64,000 nucleotides of DNA from Bhargavaea cecembensis (lineage in GTDB: Bacteria; Bacillota; Bacilli; Bacillales_A; Planococcaceae): contig NZ_LN651372.1 of assembly GCF_000826125.2 (NCBI RefSeq), positions 489,547 through 553,546 of the forward strand, given 5' to 3'. The notes beneath the pieces were generated by a model. The model was not told the DNA's origin. It did no database searches and was given only the letters and a program-made list of their open reading frames with translations. Shown here piece after piece: positions 8,504-16,299 of this stretch (the first letter of the stretch is position 1; each line of letters opens with the position of its first letter). The translations under genes and the position numbers were made by a program.

Positions 8504-8700
8504 CGCAATCCCTTCTTTCTTTTTCCCATCGTACTTTATAGAAACGGTTCTGAAAAGTACCCTTAGGACAACCAGACTGGTTCTCAGCGGCAGGCGGTGT
8601 CATCGATGATCAGAACTTCCGACTGAGCAACGATGAGGTTTATACCCGATGTTTCCGATGCTAAAGTTGAATGACAACAGACGGATGGAGTGAACTACAG

Positions 8701-9063
8701 TTGGACGATATGGTTGATAAGGAGACGCAGATCAGGGTGCTGCTTTATGGGGATGCACTGCGTTTTGCTTGTGAAACGCTGGGTGTGGACAACATGACAA
8801 AGCATCGGTATTCCGATGTTTTTACAGTTACCGCAGATGAAGTATGTAAATATACGCTGATTCACGGCATTCCGCGAAGCGAACGCACAGGCAAGCATTC
8901 CCTAGCTGAAGGATTTCATTATTATGATGAAGCCGGCAAGTGGGTTACCTTTTTTAGGGAGAGAGGCCACGTCTACAGCGAGAAAAACTTTGATGATGAC
9001 GAACTTGGCAAAAGGTATATCGTTCGAACCTTGCTTCAATTGGCCGGCACCGGATTGTATTGA
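8701..9063 (+). CDS. Hypothetical protein, AT-richer than its surroundings
   Basis: No family recognised. The 120-residue protein is acidic and soluble with no signal peptide or membrane segment. I prefer the TTG start at 8701 because GGAGTGA sits seven bases before it; an ATG at 8671 in the same frame has no ribosome binding site. Its codons are visibly richer in A and T than the GC-rich neighbours (e.g. TTTGATGATGACGAA), which suggests recent acquisition. It ends just before a strong terminator. Small soluble acidic proteins of this type are often immunity or antitoxin proteins, but nothing here proves that. Confidence 0.7.
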   Translation: MDDMVDKETQIRVLLYGDALRFACETLGVDNMTKHRYSDVFTVTADEVCKYTLIHGIPRSERTGKHSLAEGFHYYDEAGKWVTFFRERGHVYSEKNFDDDELGKRYIVRTLLQLAGTGLY

Positions 9064-9080
9064 ACGATTCCACAAATATT

Positions 9081-9115
9081 AACCCCGGACCTGTTTGGAC
9101 GGTCCGGGGTTTTTG
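9081..9115 (+). terminator. Terminator after the 8701-9063 gene
   Basis: Arms CCCCGGACC and GGTCCGGGG are followed by TTTTTGCTG on the plus strand. The stem reads equally on the minus strand, where it would follow the sortase gene. Confidence 0.9.
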
Positions 9116-9124
9116 CTGTTCAGT

Positions 9125-9721
9125 TCAGTCAAGGCGTTTTGCCTGGACGATCAGCCGCTGGGCATCAGAGTGTCTGGGCCAGCAGGTGACAAGCGACATG
9201 AGCGCAAGCCCGTCCTGCCGGTCCAGCACACTCACTTCGTGGGGATCCACGATGAGGCTTCGGAAGACTTCATACGTGTAGGTGCCGGATGCCGTCTCGT
9301 AGGTGATCCGGTCACCGGGTTCGAGTTCGTCGATCCGGCTGAAATATTCTCCGAACACATGGGTCTGATGACCGGCGATGGCGAGGCTGCCGCCGTCCGT
9401 CGCCGGGTCGTCCAGACCAGAAATCGTACCGAGCGAGAGATCCAGATTTTCCGGAGTCGCCCCGTCCAAGACGGCGCGCCGGAGATCGATTTCGGGTATC
9501 TCGAGAATGCCTTTCACCCCGTCCTTCAGATGAGCCGATTCCCCGTCGGGAACCGGACTCGCCTCCTCCGGGCCATGCGCTTCCGCACGGATTGACTCAA
9601 ACGAATCAATCAGGCGATCCTGCGCCTTCCGGTTCTCAAGGTGGCCTTCCCCGAGCCAGAACAGGAGGAGGATGCCGGCCAGGATGAACAGGCTTCCGAG
9701 CCGTTTGATCGATTTTCTCAT
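9125..9721 (-). CDS. Class D sortase
   Basis: This 198-residue membrane-anchored transpeptidase should cleave an LPXTG-type sorting signal and attach the protein to the cell wall. A single N-terminal membrane helix (residues 9-23) anchors it outside the cell. The catalytic triad is present: His118 in IAGHQTH, Cys180 in LVTC and Arg189 in QRLIV. Its start lies 17 bp after the stop of the LPXTG protein gene, which is almost certainly its substrate (LPKTG). The pairing of a single sortase with a single adjacent substrate is typical of dedicated class D or housekeeping-accessory sortases. Confidence 0.94.
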   Translation of the reverse strand: MRKSIKRLGSLFILAGILLLFWLGEGHLENRKAQDRLIDSFESIRAEAHGPEEASPVPDGESAHLKDGVKGILEIPEIDLRRAVLDGATPENLDLSLGTISGLDDPATDGGSLAIAGHQTHVFGEYFSRIDELEPGDRITYETASGTYTYEVFRSLIVDPHEVSVLDRQDGLALMSLVTCWPRHSDAQRLIVQAKRLD

Positions 9722-9738
9722 CTCATCACCTTCTCAGC

Positions 9739-11928
9739 TCAGACAAATTTCCTCATCCCGATGCCTCCGCCGATCAGCGTGAGGGCGATCAGGAGCAACA
9801 TCATGCTGTTCAGGAATCCGCCGGTTTTTGGCAGCGAAGCGCCGGTGATCATCCCGCTCATAGCAGGCGTTGGAGTCTTGCCGGATGCACCTGTATCGGA
9901 CATACCGTTTCCAAAGCCTGATCCATTGCCGTTCGAACCGGTCATGTTGTTGCCCGGAACAAACCCGGTCGCTTCGTCCGTGCTATCGTTGTCGAACTCT
10001 TCACCTTCCACCGCGTCATTCCAGCCGTCATCCGGGTTGCCCGCGTTACCGTTCGGGCCTGTACCCTCTTCCGGATCTGTGCCTTCATCCGGATTTATGC
10101 CTTCGTCTGGGTTCGTGCCTTCATCCGGATTTTCACCTTCGCCCGGATCTGTGCCTTCGCCTGGGTTTGTGCCTTCACCCGAGTTTTCGCCTTCATCTGG
10201 GTTCGTGCCTTCATCCGGGTTTGCGCCTTCGCCTGGGTTTGTGCCTTCACCTGGGTTCGTGCCTTCGCCTGGGTTTTCGCCTTCGCCCGGATTTGTGCCT
10301 TCGCCCGGGTTTGTGCCTTCACCTGGGTCTGTGCCTTCGCCTGGGTTTGTGCCTTCATCCGGATTTTCGCCTTCACCTGGATTTGTGCCTTCGTCCGGGT
10401 CTGTGCCTTCACCCGGATTCGTGCCTTCGCCCGGGTTTTCGCCTTCACCCGGATTCGTGCCTTCGCCCGGGTTTTCGCCTTCACCTGGGTTTGTGCCTTC
10501 GCCCGGGTTTGTACCTTCATCCGGATTTTCGCCTTCACCTGGGTCTGTGCCTTCGCCCGGCGGTGTCACCGGGGGAGTGACGGCAGCCGGGTTGAATTGC
10601 TCCTTGACGAGAATGTCCACATTGACCGGGATGATTGGAAGATCGGGCAAGCGGAGGGAGACTCCGCTTTTTTTGATATACGTCCCCTCTTCCGTGGTCA
10701 CTTCGTCTTTCGCCAGCACATCCAGGTCCACTTTCCCAAGCAGGTCGTTTATGATGTCTCCCTGCACAAGACCTGAAGAGCTGGACGTCGATTGTCCATC
10801 GGCCGCTTCGTGGCGGTCAATCACACCGACATGGGTCTGTTCGAGAATCGGCAGGTTCGATGCGTTCACTTCAACGATACCGCCGTCGAATGAAGAGCTG
10901 TCTTCCGTTTCGGACTTTTCGCCGCCGATTAAGTCAACTGCCACGTCATTCGGCAGCTTGTTGTCGAGATTGACGGATGCGACCGAACCTTTCTTCGATC
11001 CGTCCGCCGACTCGGACTGGCTCAGAACCCCGACTTCCACATCATCAAGGATTCCGCCGTCAAGTCCGATATTGATCAGCGAGCTGCTGCCGGATTCGCC
11101 GTCCTTCTCATGCTCAAGCAGACCGATGCGCACATTGCCGAGCAATGGGAGATTGTTCAGATTCAAACCGAGGCCGCCTTTTTGGGGATCTGCCGCTTCG
11201 TCGGCCGGTGCTTCTGAAGCCGCGTCTTCCTCTAGCGAAGCGGAAGAAGAACCGCCGGTCGAGACGTTCACCACGCCGGTTTCTTCTGACGCATCCGACT
11301 CGTCTTGAGCCGACTCTTCATAAAGAACATCCGCTTCCACGTCGCCGACCGGGCTGTCCTCGAGCGTTACGTTCGCCGCGCCGGATTTCTCCGAACTGCC
11401 GGATTCGTCCGCGGCTGACTCTTCGGACAGGACGTCGACCTGCGCGTCGCCGACCAGGCTGTCCTCAAGCGTCACGTTCGCCGCACCGGATTTCTCCGAA
11501 CTGCCGGTTTCTTCCGCGGCCGACTCTTCGGACAGGACGTCGACCTGCGCGTCGCCGACCGGGCTGTCTTCGAGCGTCACGTTCGCTACGCCGGATTTCT
11601 CCGAGCTGCCGGTTTCGTCCGAAGACGATTGTTCATAAAGAACGTCCGCATTGAGATTGCCGACCGCACTGTCTGCCACATTCGCATTGACGACTGCGTT
11701 TCCTTCTTCCGTCTCTGACGGGACTTCCACGCTCACTGAGCCGAGGACGGGCGCGTCTTCCACTTTCACATCCGCGATTTTGGCCGTGTCTTCCTTGTCC
11801 GTGAGCACGTTTACGTCCAGTTCCAGAAGGTTTCCGTCGCTTTCCGCTCCGGTTGCTGCCGGTGCGAAAGTGAGTGCGAGGCAGAGCCCGAAGCTGGTGC
11901 CTGCGATTTTCATCCATTTTGTTTTCAT
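9739..11928 (-). CDS. LPXTG cell-wall-anchored surface protein with hexapeptide repeats
   Basis: A 729-residue surface protein. Residues 1-28 are a signal peptide ending in ATGA. Next come acidic units, among them three near-identical blocks of about 40 residues (VTLEDSPVGDAQVDVLSEES type), then further DV-rich blocks ending near PVNVDILVKEQ. From about residue 455 there are 28 consecutive six-residue units of the type GEGTNP/GEGENP, followed by an Asn/Gly linker. The sorting signal LPKTG at 699-703 is followed by a hydrophobic segment and MRKFV. It sits between a secreted repeat protein and a class D sortase and shares their operon. The product is very acidic and is probably a wall-spanning stalk or matrix protein (inference). 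Confidence 0.92.
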   Translation of the reverse strand: MKTKWMKIAGTSFGLCLALTFAPAATGAESDGNLLELDVNVLTDKEDTAKIADVKVEDAPVLGSVSVEVPSETEEGNAVVNANVADSAVGNLNADVLYEQSSSDETGSSEKSGVANVTLEDSPVGDAQVDVLSEESAAEETGSSEKSGAANVTLEDSLVGDAQVDVLSEESAADESGSSEKSGAANVTLEDSPVGDVEADVLYEESAQDESDASEETGVVNVSTGGSSSASLEEDAASEAPADEAADPQKGGLGLNLNNLPLLGNVRIGLLEHEKDGESGSSSLINIGLDGGILDDVEVGVLSQSESADGSKKGSVASVNLDNKLPNDVAVDLIGGEKSETEDSSSFDGGIVEVNASNLPILEQTHVGVIDRHEAADGQSTSSSSGLVQGDIINDLLGKVDLDVLAKDEVTTEEGTYIKKSGVSLRLPDLPIIPVNVDILVKEQFNPAAVTPPVTPPGEGTDPGEGENPDEGTNPGEGTNPGEGENPGEGTNPGEGENPGEGTNPGEGTDPDEGTNPGEGENPDEGTNPGEGTDPGEGTNPGEGTNPGEGENPGEGTNPGEGTNPGEGANPDEGTNPDEGENSGEGTNPGEGTDPGEGENPDEGTNPDEGINPDEGTDPEEGTGPNGNAGNPDDGWNDAVEGEEFDNDSTDEATGFVPGNNMTGSNGNGSGFGNGMSDTGASGKTPTPAMSGMITGASLPKTGGFLNSMMLLLIALTLIGGGIGMRKFV
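10062..10565 (-). repeat. 18-bp coding minisatellite (about 28 units)
   Basis: Within the LPXTG protein gene, an 18-bp unit encoding (G/D)EG(T/E)NP repeats about 28 times without a break in frame. Because 18 is divisible by three, all frames on both strands stay largely open, which creates long false reading frames. Near-identical adjacent units suggest slippage or recombination and length variation between strains. Confidence 0.93.
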
Positions 11929-11936
11929 GTTATTCT

Positions 11937-11976
11937 CTCCTTTTTTTAATTGATCAGATCAAGTTAAAAAAAGGAG
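11937..11976 (-). promoter_or_regulatory. Stop-to-RBS hairpin linking the two surface-protein genes
   Basis: On the minus strand CTCCTTTTTTTAACTTGATC pairs with GATCAATTAAAAAAAGGAG across a one-base loop, with one bulged C: nineteen base pairs. The 5' arm encodes the last codons and abuts the stop (11954-11956) of the upstream gene; the 3' arm contains the AAGGAG ribosome binding site of the LPXTG gene. There is no T-run after it, so it does not look like a terminator. Ribosomes finishing the first gene could open it and expose the second start. Confidence 0.75.
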
Positions 11977-13813
11977 TGGTTTTGGGAGGTTGTCCCGGTG
12001 GAGCGTTCGTCCATTGACTCTTTCTCAAGTGATTCTCCGCAAGCCAGGCCGCGCCGGAATCCGAAAGCCCGGCTGAAGGAGTTCCGATCACTCCTTGCAG
12101 CACATCGCCGCTTCCGCCGGCAGGAGAAGAACTTGCGGACTGGGCAGACTGTCCGCCGGCATTTGCCTGACTGACTGTCGTCGTGCCGACGGGGCTTCGG
12201 CCGTCAAGAAACGGGGCCGGGGCAGGTTCTTCCGTGTCGTTTGACTCCGTTGTTTCTCCATCAATACTGCGCGGCGTCGCCTTTTCGCTCCGCTCGTCTT
12301 CAGGGAGTCCGGTTGCCGCCGCGGCTGTTTCCGGTTCGGCGGCAAATGGGGCTTCCGCAGACTCCGGCCCTGATCCAGCCGGGCCGGCTGCCGATTCGGA
12401 CTCCGGAGCTCCGGTTGACGGATCATCTGAAACATCCATCGGCCCTGCTGCCTGCTGCTGTTCTGATTCCGCTTCAGGCAGGACAGGCTTTGCCGACGGA
12501 CGGTCCGCCTCCGGGGAAGGGGCCTCCGGTCCTGCCGGAGTCGGTCCCGGCTGTGGTGCCGGACGGTCCGTTTCCGGGTTCATGCCGCCGATTGACGGAC
12601 TTTCGGGAGCCGGTGTTTTGTCAGCTGCCGGACGGTCAGGTTTGGTCACGGGAAGCATCGGCTTTTCTGCCGGTGTGTTCTTTTCCGGCACCCGTACGAT
12701 CGGATCGGTCACTCCGGAAACGATCTCATCGACTGTTCCGGTCACCGTACCGACGGTTTCGTCCACTGTCCCGGTCACCGCCTCCGTCGTGCCGCCGACC
12801 GTTTCGGCCGTCTTGCCGAGCACAGTGTCGACGGTTCCGGTCAAGTTTCCGACGAGGCCGTCAACCGTTCCAGCCGCTTCCGAAACGACAGGCACGTCCT
12901 GGACGGCTCCGCTGACGGCACCGGTCGTCTGCCGGACGGTTTCCGTGACGCCTTTTGCCGTGTCCTGCACGAGGCCTACAGTGTCGTCCACTGCATTTTC
13001 TGCAACGGGCAGCGTATTTCCAACTACCTCATCGACAAGGCCGGTCGTGTTGTTCACGATCGCGGAAACCGGGCGGCTTTTGGCCGGGTTCCGGTAAGTT
13101 TCGGGATCGGTCACGGTCTCTACCGTATTTTCTGTAAAGTCTGCGACAGATCCGACCGTCTCCGTCACGCTTCCGGTCGCCCCGCTGACGGTATCCGTCA
13201 CGGTGCCGGCTGTGTTGCTGACCGTGTCATCGGCCAGTTCCAGTGCCGCTCCGGCCGTCTTGTCGACTGCTTCAACCGCGTTGGATACGACTGGCACGTC
13301 TTTTGCGGCTTCGTTTACGGCACCCGTCGTCTCGCGCACCGTCTCCGTTGCGCCTTTTGCCGTGTCCGCCACGAGACCCGCCGTATCACCGACTGCATTT
13401 TCCGCAGCCGGCAGCGTGTTGTCGACGGTTTCCTTGACGAGGCCGGTCGTGTTGTTCACGATGCTTGACACCGGCTTGCTCTCTGACGGATTTTTATATG
13501 TTTCCGGGTCGGCGACCGTCTTCACCGTGTTTTCCGTGAAGTCGGCGACAGATCCGACGGTGTCGGCCACGCCCTTGACCGTCCCTTCCACGGTGGATCC
13601 GACAGTCTCCAGTGTACCGCCGACCGTATCGCCCGCGAGATCCGTGACACCTTTGACCGTATCTCCGACTGCTCCGAGGACGCCGCCGACGAGGCCCTGC
13701 CTCTTCTCCGCAGTTCCGTCACCGTCACCGTCTTCGGCGGCCAGGGCAACGCCTGCCGGCAGGGCGGCAATCAGCATCCCGAAAAGAAAGGCGCCGGTCA
13801 CAAATCGCTTCAT
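11954..13813 (-). CDS. Secreted repeat protein with TVGxV repeats and a Pro-rich C-terminal tail
   Basis: No named family recognised. From the ATG at 13811-13813 (GGGGGTGA upstream) it is 619 residues. Residues 1-25 form a signal peptide (MLIAALPAGVALA). Two long copies of about 115 residues follow, each with GSVADFTENTV, NNTTGLV, LPxAENAV, TAKG and DVPVVS. They are embedded in a background of short TVxGTV-type repeats that predict amphipathic helices. Residues from about 375 on are Pro/Ala/Glu-rich and disordered. There is no LPXTG; the last residues are QWTNAPPGQPPKTTPFFNLI. A start 37 codons upstream is possible but would bury the signal peptide. It is the first gene of the surface locus. 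Confidence 0.85.
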   Translation of the reverse strand: MKRFVTGAFLFGMLIAALPAGVALAAEDGDGDGTAEKRQGLVGGVLGAVGDTVKGVTDLAGDTVGGTLETVGSTVEGTVKGVADTVGSVADFTENTVKTVADPETYKNPSESKPVSSIVNNTTGLVKETVDNTLPAAENAVGDTAGLVADTAKGATETVRETTGAVNEAAKDVPVVSNAVEAVDKTAGAALELADDTVSNTAGTVTDTVSGATGSVTETVGSVADFTENTVETVTDPETYRNPAKSRPVSAIVNNTTGLVDEVVGNTLPVAENAVDDTVGLVQDTAKGVTETVRQTTGAVSGAVQDVPVVSEAAGTVDGLVGNLTGTVDTVLGKTAETVGGTTEAVTGTVDETVGTVTGTVDEIVSGVTDPIVRVPEKNTPAEKPMLPVTKPDRPAADKTPAPESPSIGGMNPETDRPAPQPGPTPAGPEAPSPEADRPSAKPVLPEAESEQQQAAGPMDVSDDPSTGAPESESAAGPAGSGPESAEAPFAAEPETAAAATGLPEDERSEKATPRSIDGETTESNDTEEPAPAPFLDGRSPVGTTTVSQANAGGQSAQSASSSPAGGSGDVLQGVIGTPSAGLSDSGAAWLAENHLRKSQWTNAPPGQPPKTTPFFNLI

Positions 13814-13879
13814 CTGTTCACCCCCTCTCAATATGTATTCTGGTTCAGCTTTTCTCTTCCCCGAATCTGTCGGCAATAA

Positions 13880-13914
13880 CAAAAAAATCAGAGGAAAGAG
13901 TCTCCTTTCCCCTG
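13880..13914 (-). terminator. Terminator after pncA
   Basis: On the minus strand CAGGGGAAAG pairs with CTTTCCTCTG (one G-U pair) and is followed by ATTTTTTTG. It separates the nicotinamidase gene from the surface-protein operon downstream, so that operon needs its own promoter. Confidence 0.87.
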
Positions 13915-13940
13915 AAACAGGCATTTGATCCTATTTTAAC

Positions 13941-14489
13941 TTAAACCACTTTTGCGCCGAGTGTATTCGAGAAGTGACCAAGGGCCCACTCGTGTCCTGC
14001 CGGGTTGAAGCTCGCCACGGCATTTTTGTGGATGACGATGGCAAAGCCTTTATTGTACGCGTCAACAGCGGTATGAAGCACGCAAATATCCGTACAGACC
14101 CCAACCAGATGAATCTCCGTAATGCTCCGCTCCCTCAGCTTGATTTCCAGATCTGTTCCCGCAAACGCACTGTACCGGGTCTTGTTCATGTAATGGACGT
14201 TCGGGTCCTCCCGGTGCGCTTCGAAAACTTTGCGGAGGTCTCCGTACAGCTCCATGCCCGGCGTCCCGGCGAGGTTATGGGGAGGGAACAGCTTGTTCTC
14301 CGGATGAAAGGAGTCCCCTTCCTCGTGCCGGTCGATGGCAAACACGACGTAGTCTCCTGCGGCAATGAATTCCTCCGTCAGCCTGACGATCTCCCCTTCG
14401 ATTGCCCGGCCCGGCTCCCCGCATGTGAGCTTGCCGTCCTCCGCGACGAAATCAACCGTATAATCCACATTGATCAGCGCTTTTTTCAT
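13941..14489 (-). CDS. pncA: Nicotinamidase / isochorismatase-fold cysteine hydrolase
   Basis: PncA deamidates nicotinamide to nicotinate for NAD salvage. The 182-residue protein has the catalytic triad Asp9 (NVDYTVDF), Lys103 (NKTRYSAF) and Cys136 (GVCTDICVLHTA), and the metal ligands Asp53, His55 and His71 (AIDRH, PPHNLAGTPG). I chose the ATG at 14487-14489, which follows GGAGG at about nine bases, over an upstream start nine codons earlier. Family membership is firm; other isochorismatase-like hydrolases share much of this pattern, but the metal-binding DxH...H supports nicotinamidase. Confidence 0.9.
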   Translation of the reverse strand: MKKALINVDYTVDFVAEDGKLTCGEPGRAIEGEIVRLTEEFIAAGDYVVFAIDRHEEGDSFHPENKLFPPHNLAGTPGMELYGDLRKVFEAHREDPNVHYMNKTRYSAFAGTDLEIKLRERSITEIHLVGVCTDICVLHTAVDAYNKGFAIVIHKNAVASFNPAGHEWALGHFSNTLGAKVV

Positions 14490-14521
14490 CTTCCGATCCC
14501 TCCGTGTCTTTATCATCTCCC

Positions 14522-14530
14522 ATTATACCA
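14522..14530 (-). promoter_or_regulatory. Extended -10 promoter of pncA
   Basis: On the minus strand TTGGTATAAT gives a perfect -10 with the TGn extension, about 33 bases before the pncA start codon. No clear -35 hexamer is seen, which is common for extended -10 promoters. Confidence 0.6.
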
Positions 14531-14570
14531 ATGAGTCTGTCACGTGTCTTTACACTTTTGCCTTGCCATG

Positions 14571-14609
14571 AAAAAAGGCCCGGCTCCCACCATGGGAAAT
14601 CGGGTCCTT
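14571..14609 (-). terminator. Terminator after the CoA-transferase gene
   Basis: On the minus strand a GGACCCG...CGGGCC stem with inner TCCCA/TGGGA pairing is followed by TTTTTTCATG. Confidence 0.85.
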
Positions 14610-14615
14610 CCACGG

Positions 14616-16136
14616 TCAGCGCACGGCTGCCGTGTTCTTTTCAAGTTTCATCGTACCGTTTTGGGCAAGATTTTGGTGCCAGGAGAAGGCTTTTTCCAGA
14701 ACGTGCGGGGTCTGCCCGCCGCGCTCGAGCGCTTCCTGGTAATACGCCCACAGCTGTTCCTTATAGTCCGGATGTGCACAGTTCTCGATGATGAGCGGCA
14801 CACGCTCGCGCGGCGCGAGTCCGCGGAGATCCGCATAGCCCTGCTCGGTCACGACGACATCGACATCATGCTCGGTGTGATCGATATGCGTGGCGAACGG
14901 CACGATGCTCGAGATGTTGCCGCCTTTCGCCGTTGATTTCGTGACGAAGATCGCCAGGCGCGCGTTGCGGGCGAAGTCGCCGGAACCGCCGATCCCGTTC
15001 ATCATCTTCATTCCGGAGACGTGCGTCGAGTTGACGTTTCCGTAAATGTCGAATTCAAGCGCCGTGTTGACCGAGATGAGGCCGAGTCTGCGGATGATTT
15101 CCGGATGGTTCGAGATTTCCTGAGGACGCATGATCAGTTTATCGCGATACTGTTCAAAGCTGCCGAACACTTTCTTCATCTTCTCGTCTGACAGCGTGAT
15201 CGAGCAGCATGAAGCAAAGTCGACCTTGCCCGCATCGATCAGGTCGAACACTGCATCCTGGAGCACTTCCGAGTACACCTCGAGATGCTCGAACTCGGAA
15301 TCAATCATGCCGTGCAGGACGGCGTTCGCCACGCTGCCGATCCCCGACTGGAGCGGTGCGAGCGTTTCGTCGAAGCGGCCCGCTTTGATTTCATTGCGCA
15401 GGAAGTCGAGCAGGTGGCCCGCCATGACCTGGGTCTCGTCATCCGGCTGGACGATCGTCGACGGGGAGTCCTCCTGTTCCGTGAAGACGATGCCGCGGAT
15501 CTTCTCCGGGTCGACCTGGATGCCGGCCGTGCCGATCCGGTCTCTTGCCGTCGTCAGCGGAATCGGACCGCGCTCGCCCTGTCTGCCCGTGTCGTAGATA
15601 TCATGGACCCCTTCAAGGAGCGGGGTCTGCGCCATGTTGATCTCGACGATGATGTTGTCCGCGTGCATGGCGAACAGGGAAGAGTTGCCGACGGACGTGG
15701 TCGGGATGATCATGCCGTCTTCCTTCACGGCGATCGCCTCGACGATCGCAAAATCGATCGGTCCCATGACGCCTGCCCGGACCAGTTCGGCCGTATGGGA
15801 AAGATGCTGGTCAACGAAGAACATGTCCCCGTTGTTGATGCTCTTTCGCATCGTCGGATCCGCCTGGAACGGGAGGCGCTTGTGAACGATCCCCGCTTCC
15901 GCGAACAAGGCGTCGATGTCGGAGCCGAGGGAGGCGCCGGTGAACACGTTCACTTTAAATTCTTCTTCCTTCGCCCGTTCGACAAGCGCAAACGGAACCG
16001 CTTTCACGTCGCCTGCGCGGGTGAAGCCGCTCAGGCCGAGCGTCATGCCGTCTTCAATCCAGGAAGCGGCCTGTTCAGGAGAAACGACACGGCTTTGCAG
16101 AGACTGGTTCTGAATCCGATCATTTTGTACTGTCAT
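14616..16136 (-). CDS. Succinyl-CoA:acetate CoA-transferase / acetyl-CoA hydrolase family
   Basis: The 506-residue cytoplasmic enzyme belongs to the AarC/Cat1 family, which moves CoA between succinyl-CoA and acetate or hydrolyses acetyl-CoA. It starts with SRVVSPEQAASWIEDGMTLG and has the catalytic glutamate context EVYSEVLQDAV, the GIGSVANAV loop and the C-terminal motifs GMKMMNGIGGSGDFARNA and GLAPRERVPLIIENCAHP. The role would be acetate activation or a bypass of succinyl-CoA synthetase. A cre-like CcpA site lies upstream of its promoter and a LytTR regulator gene lies directly upstream on the same strand. Exact substrate choice cannot be told from sequence. Confidence 0.92.
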   Translation of the reverse strand: MTVQNDRIQNQSLQSRVVSPEQAASWIEDGMTLGLSGFTRAGDVKAVPFALVERAKEEEFKVNVFTGASLGSDIDALFAEAGIVHKRLPFQADPTMRKSINNGDMFFVDQHLSHTAELVRAGVMGPIDFAIVEAIAVKEDGMIIPTTSVGNSSLFAMHADNIIVEINMAQTPLLEGVHDIYDTGRQGERGPIPLTTARDRIGTAGIQVDPEKIRGIVFTEQEDSPSTIVQPDDETQVMAGHLLDFLRNEIKAGRFDETLAPLQSGIGSVANAVLHGMIDSEFEHLEVYSEVLQDAVFDLIDAGKVDFASCCSITLSDEKMKKVFGSFEQYRDKLIMRPQEISNHPEIIRRLGLISVNTALEFDIYGNVNSTHVSGMKMMNGIGGSGDFARNARLAIFVTKSTAKGGNISSIVPFATHIDHTEHDVDVVVTEQGYADLRGLAPRERVPLIIENCAHPDYKEQLWAYYQEALERGGQTPHVLEKAFSWHQNLAQNGTMKLEKNTAAVR

Positions 16137-16156
16137 ATGAAATCAACCTCTTCTGA

Positions 16157-16184
16157 ATATAGTTTTGGGTAATAACGTTGCAAG
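16157..16184 (-). promoter_or_regulatory. Promoter of the CoA-transferase gene
   Basis: On the minus strand TTGCAA (16179-16184) and TATATT (16157-16162) are 16 bp apart, about 20 bp before the start codon region. Confidence 0.75.
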
Positions 16185-16211
16185 TCTAAATTCTCTTGCT
16201 ATCATTATTCC

Positions 16212-16225
16212 CTAAAACGCTTTCA
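16212..16225 (-). promoter_or_regulatory. cre-like CcpA site upstream of the CoA-transferase promoter
   Basis: On the minus strand TGAAAGCGTTTTAG fits the cre consensus TGWAANCGNTNWCA at all but the last positions. Its centre is about 68 bp upstream of the likely transcription start, the position from which CcpA activates overflow genes such as ackA in Bacillus (established), so activation is more likely than repression here (inference). Confidence 0.65.
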
Positions 16226-16299
16226 TGAGAGAGGATTTCGGACAGGAAAGCCGGTTTCATGGCCGGGACACAGAAAAGTTTGTCTAAAACCGTACAATT

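Noticed and set aside
8570-8660. Minus-strand stretch that could be read as the end of a lost gene (INLIVAQSEVLIIDDTACR, then stop)
   Set aside because: Too short and without a recognisable family; it may be chance.
9641-11308. Long plus-strand frame with PSPGFVPSSGF-type repeats
   Set aside because: It is antisense to the LPXTG protein gene and stays open only because the 18-bp repeat is divisible by three; no ribosome binding site or signal peptide fits, while the minus-strand frame has signal peptide, LPKTG and sortase context.
12183-13928. Plus-strand frames opposite the TVGxV repeat protein
   Set aside because: Low-complexity mirror of the minus-strand repeats in GC-rich DNA; no start signal and no recognisable domain.
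16137-16222. LytTR binding half-sites at the CoA-transferase promoter
   Set aside because: AACGTTATT and AACGTTGCA each miss the 9-bp consensus at one or two positions and are not in a proper direct-repeat pair.
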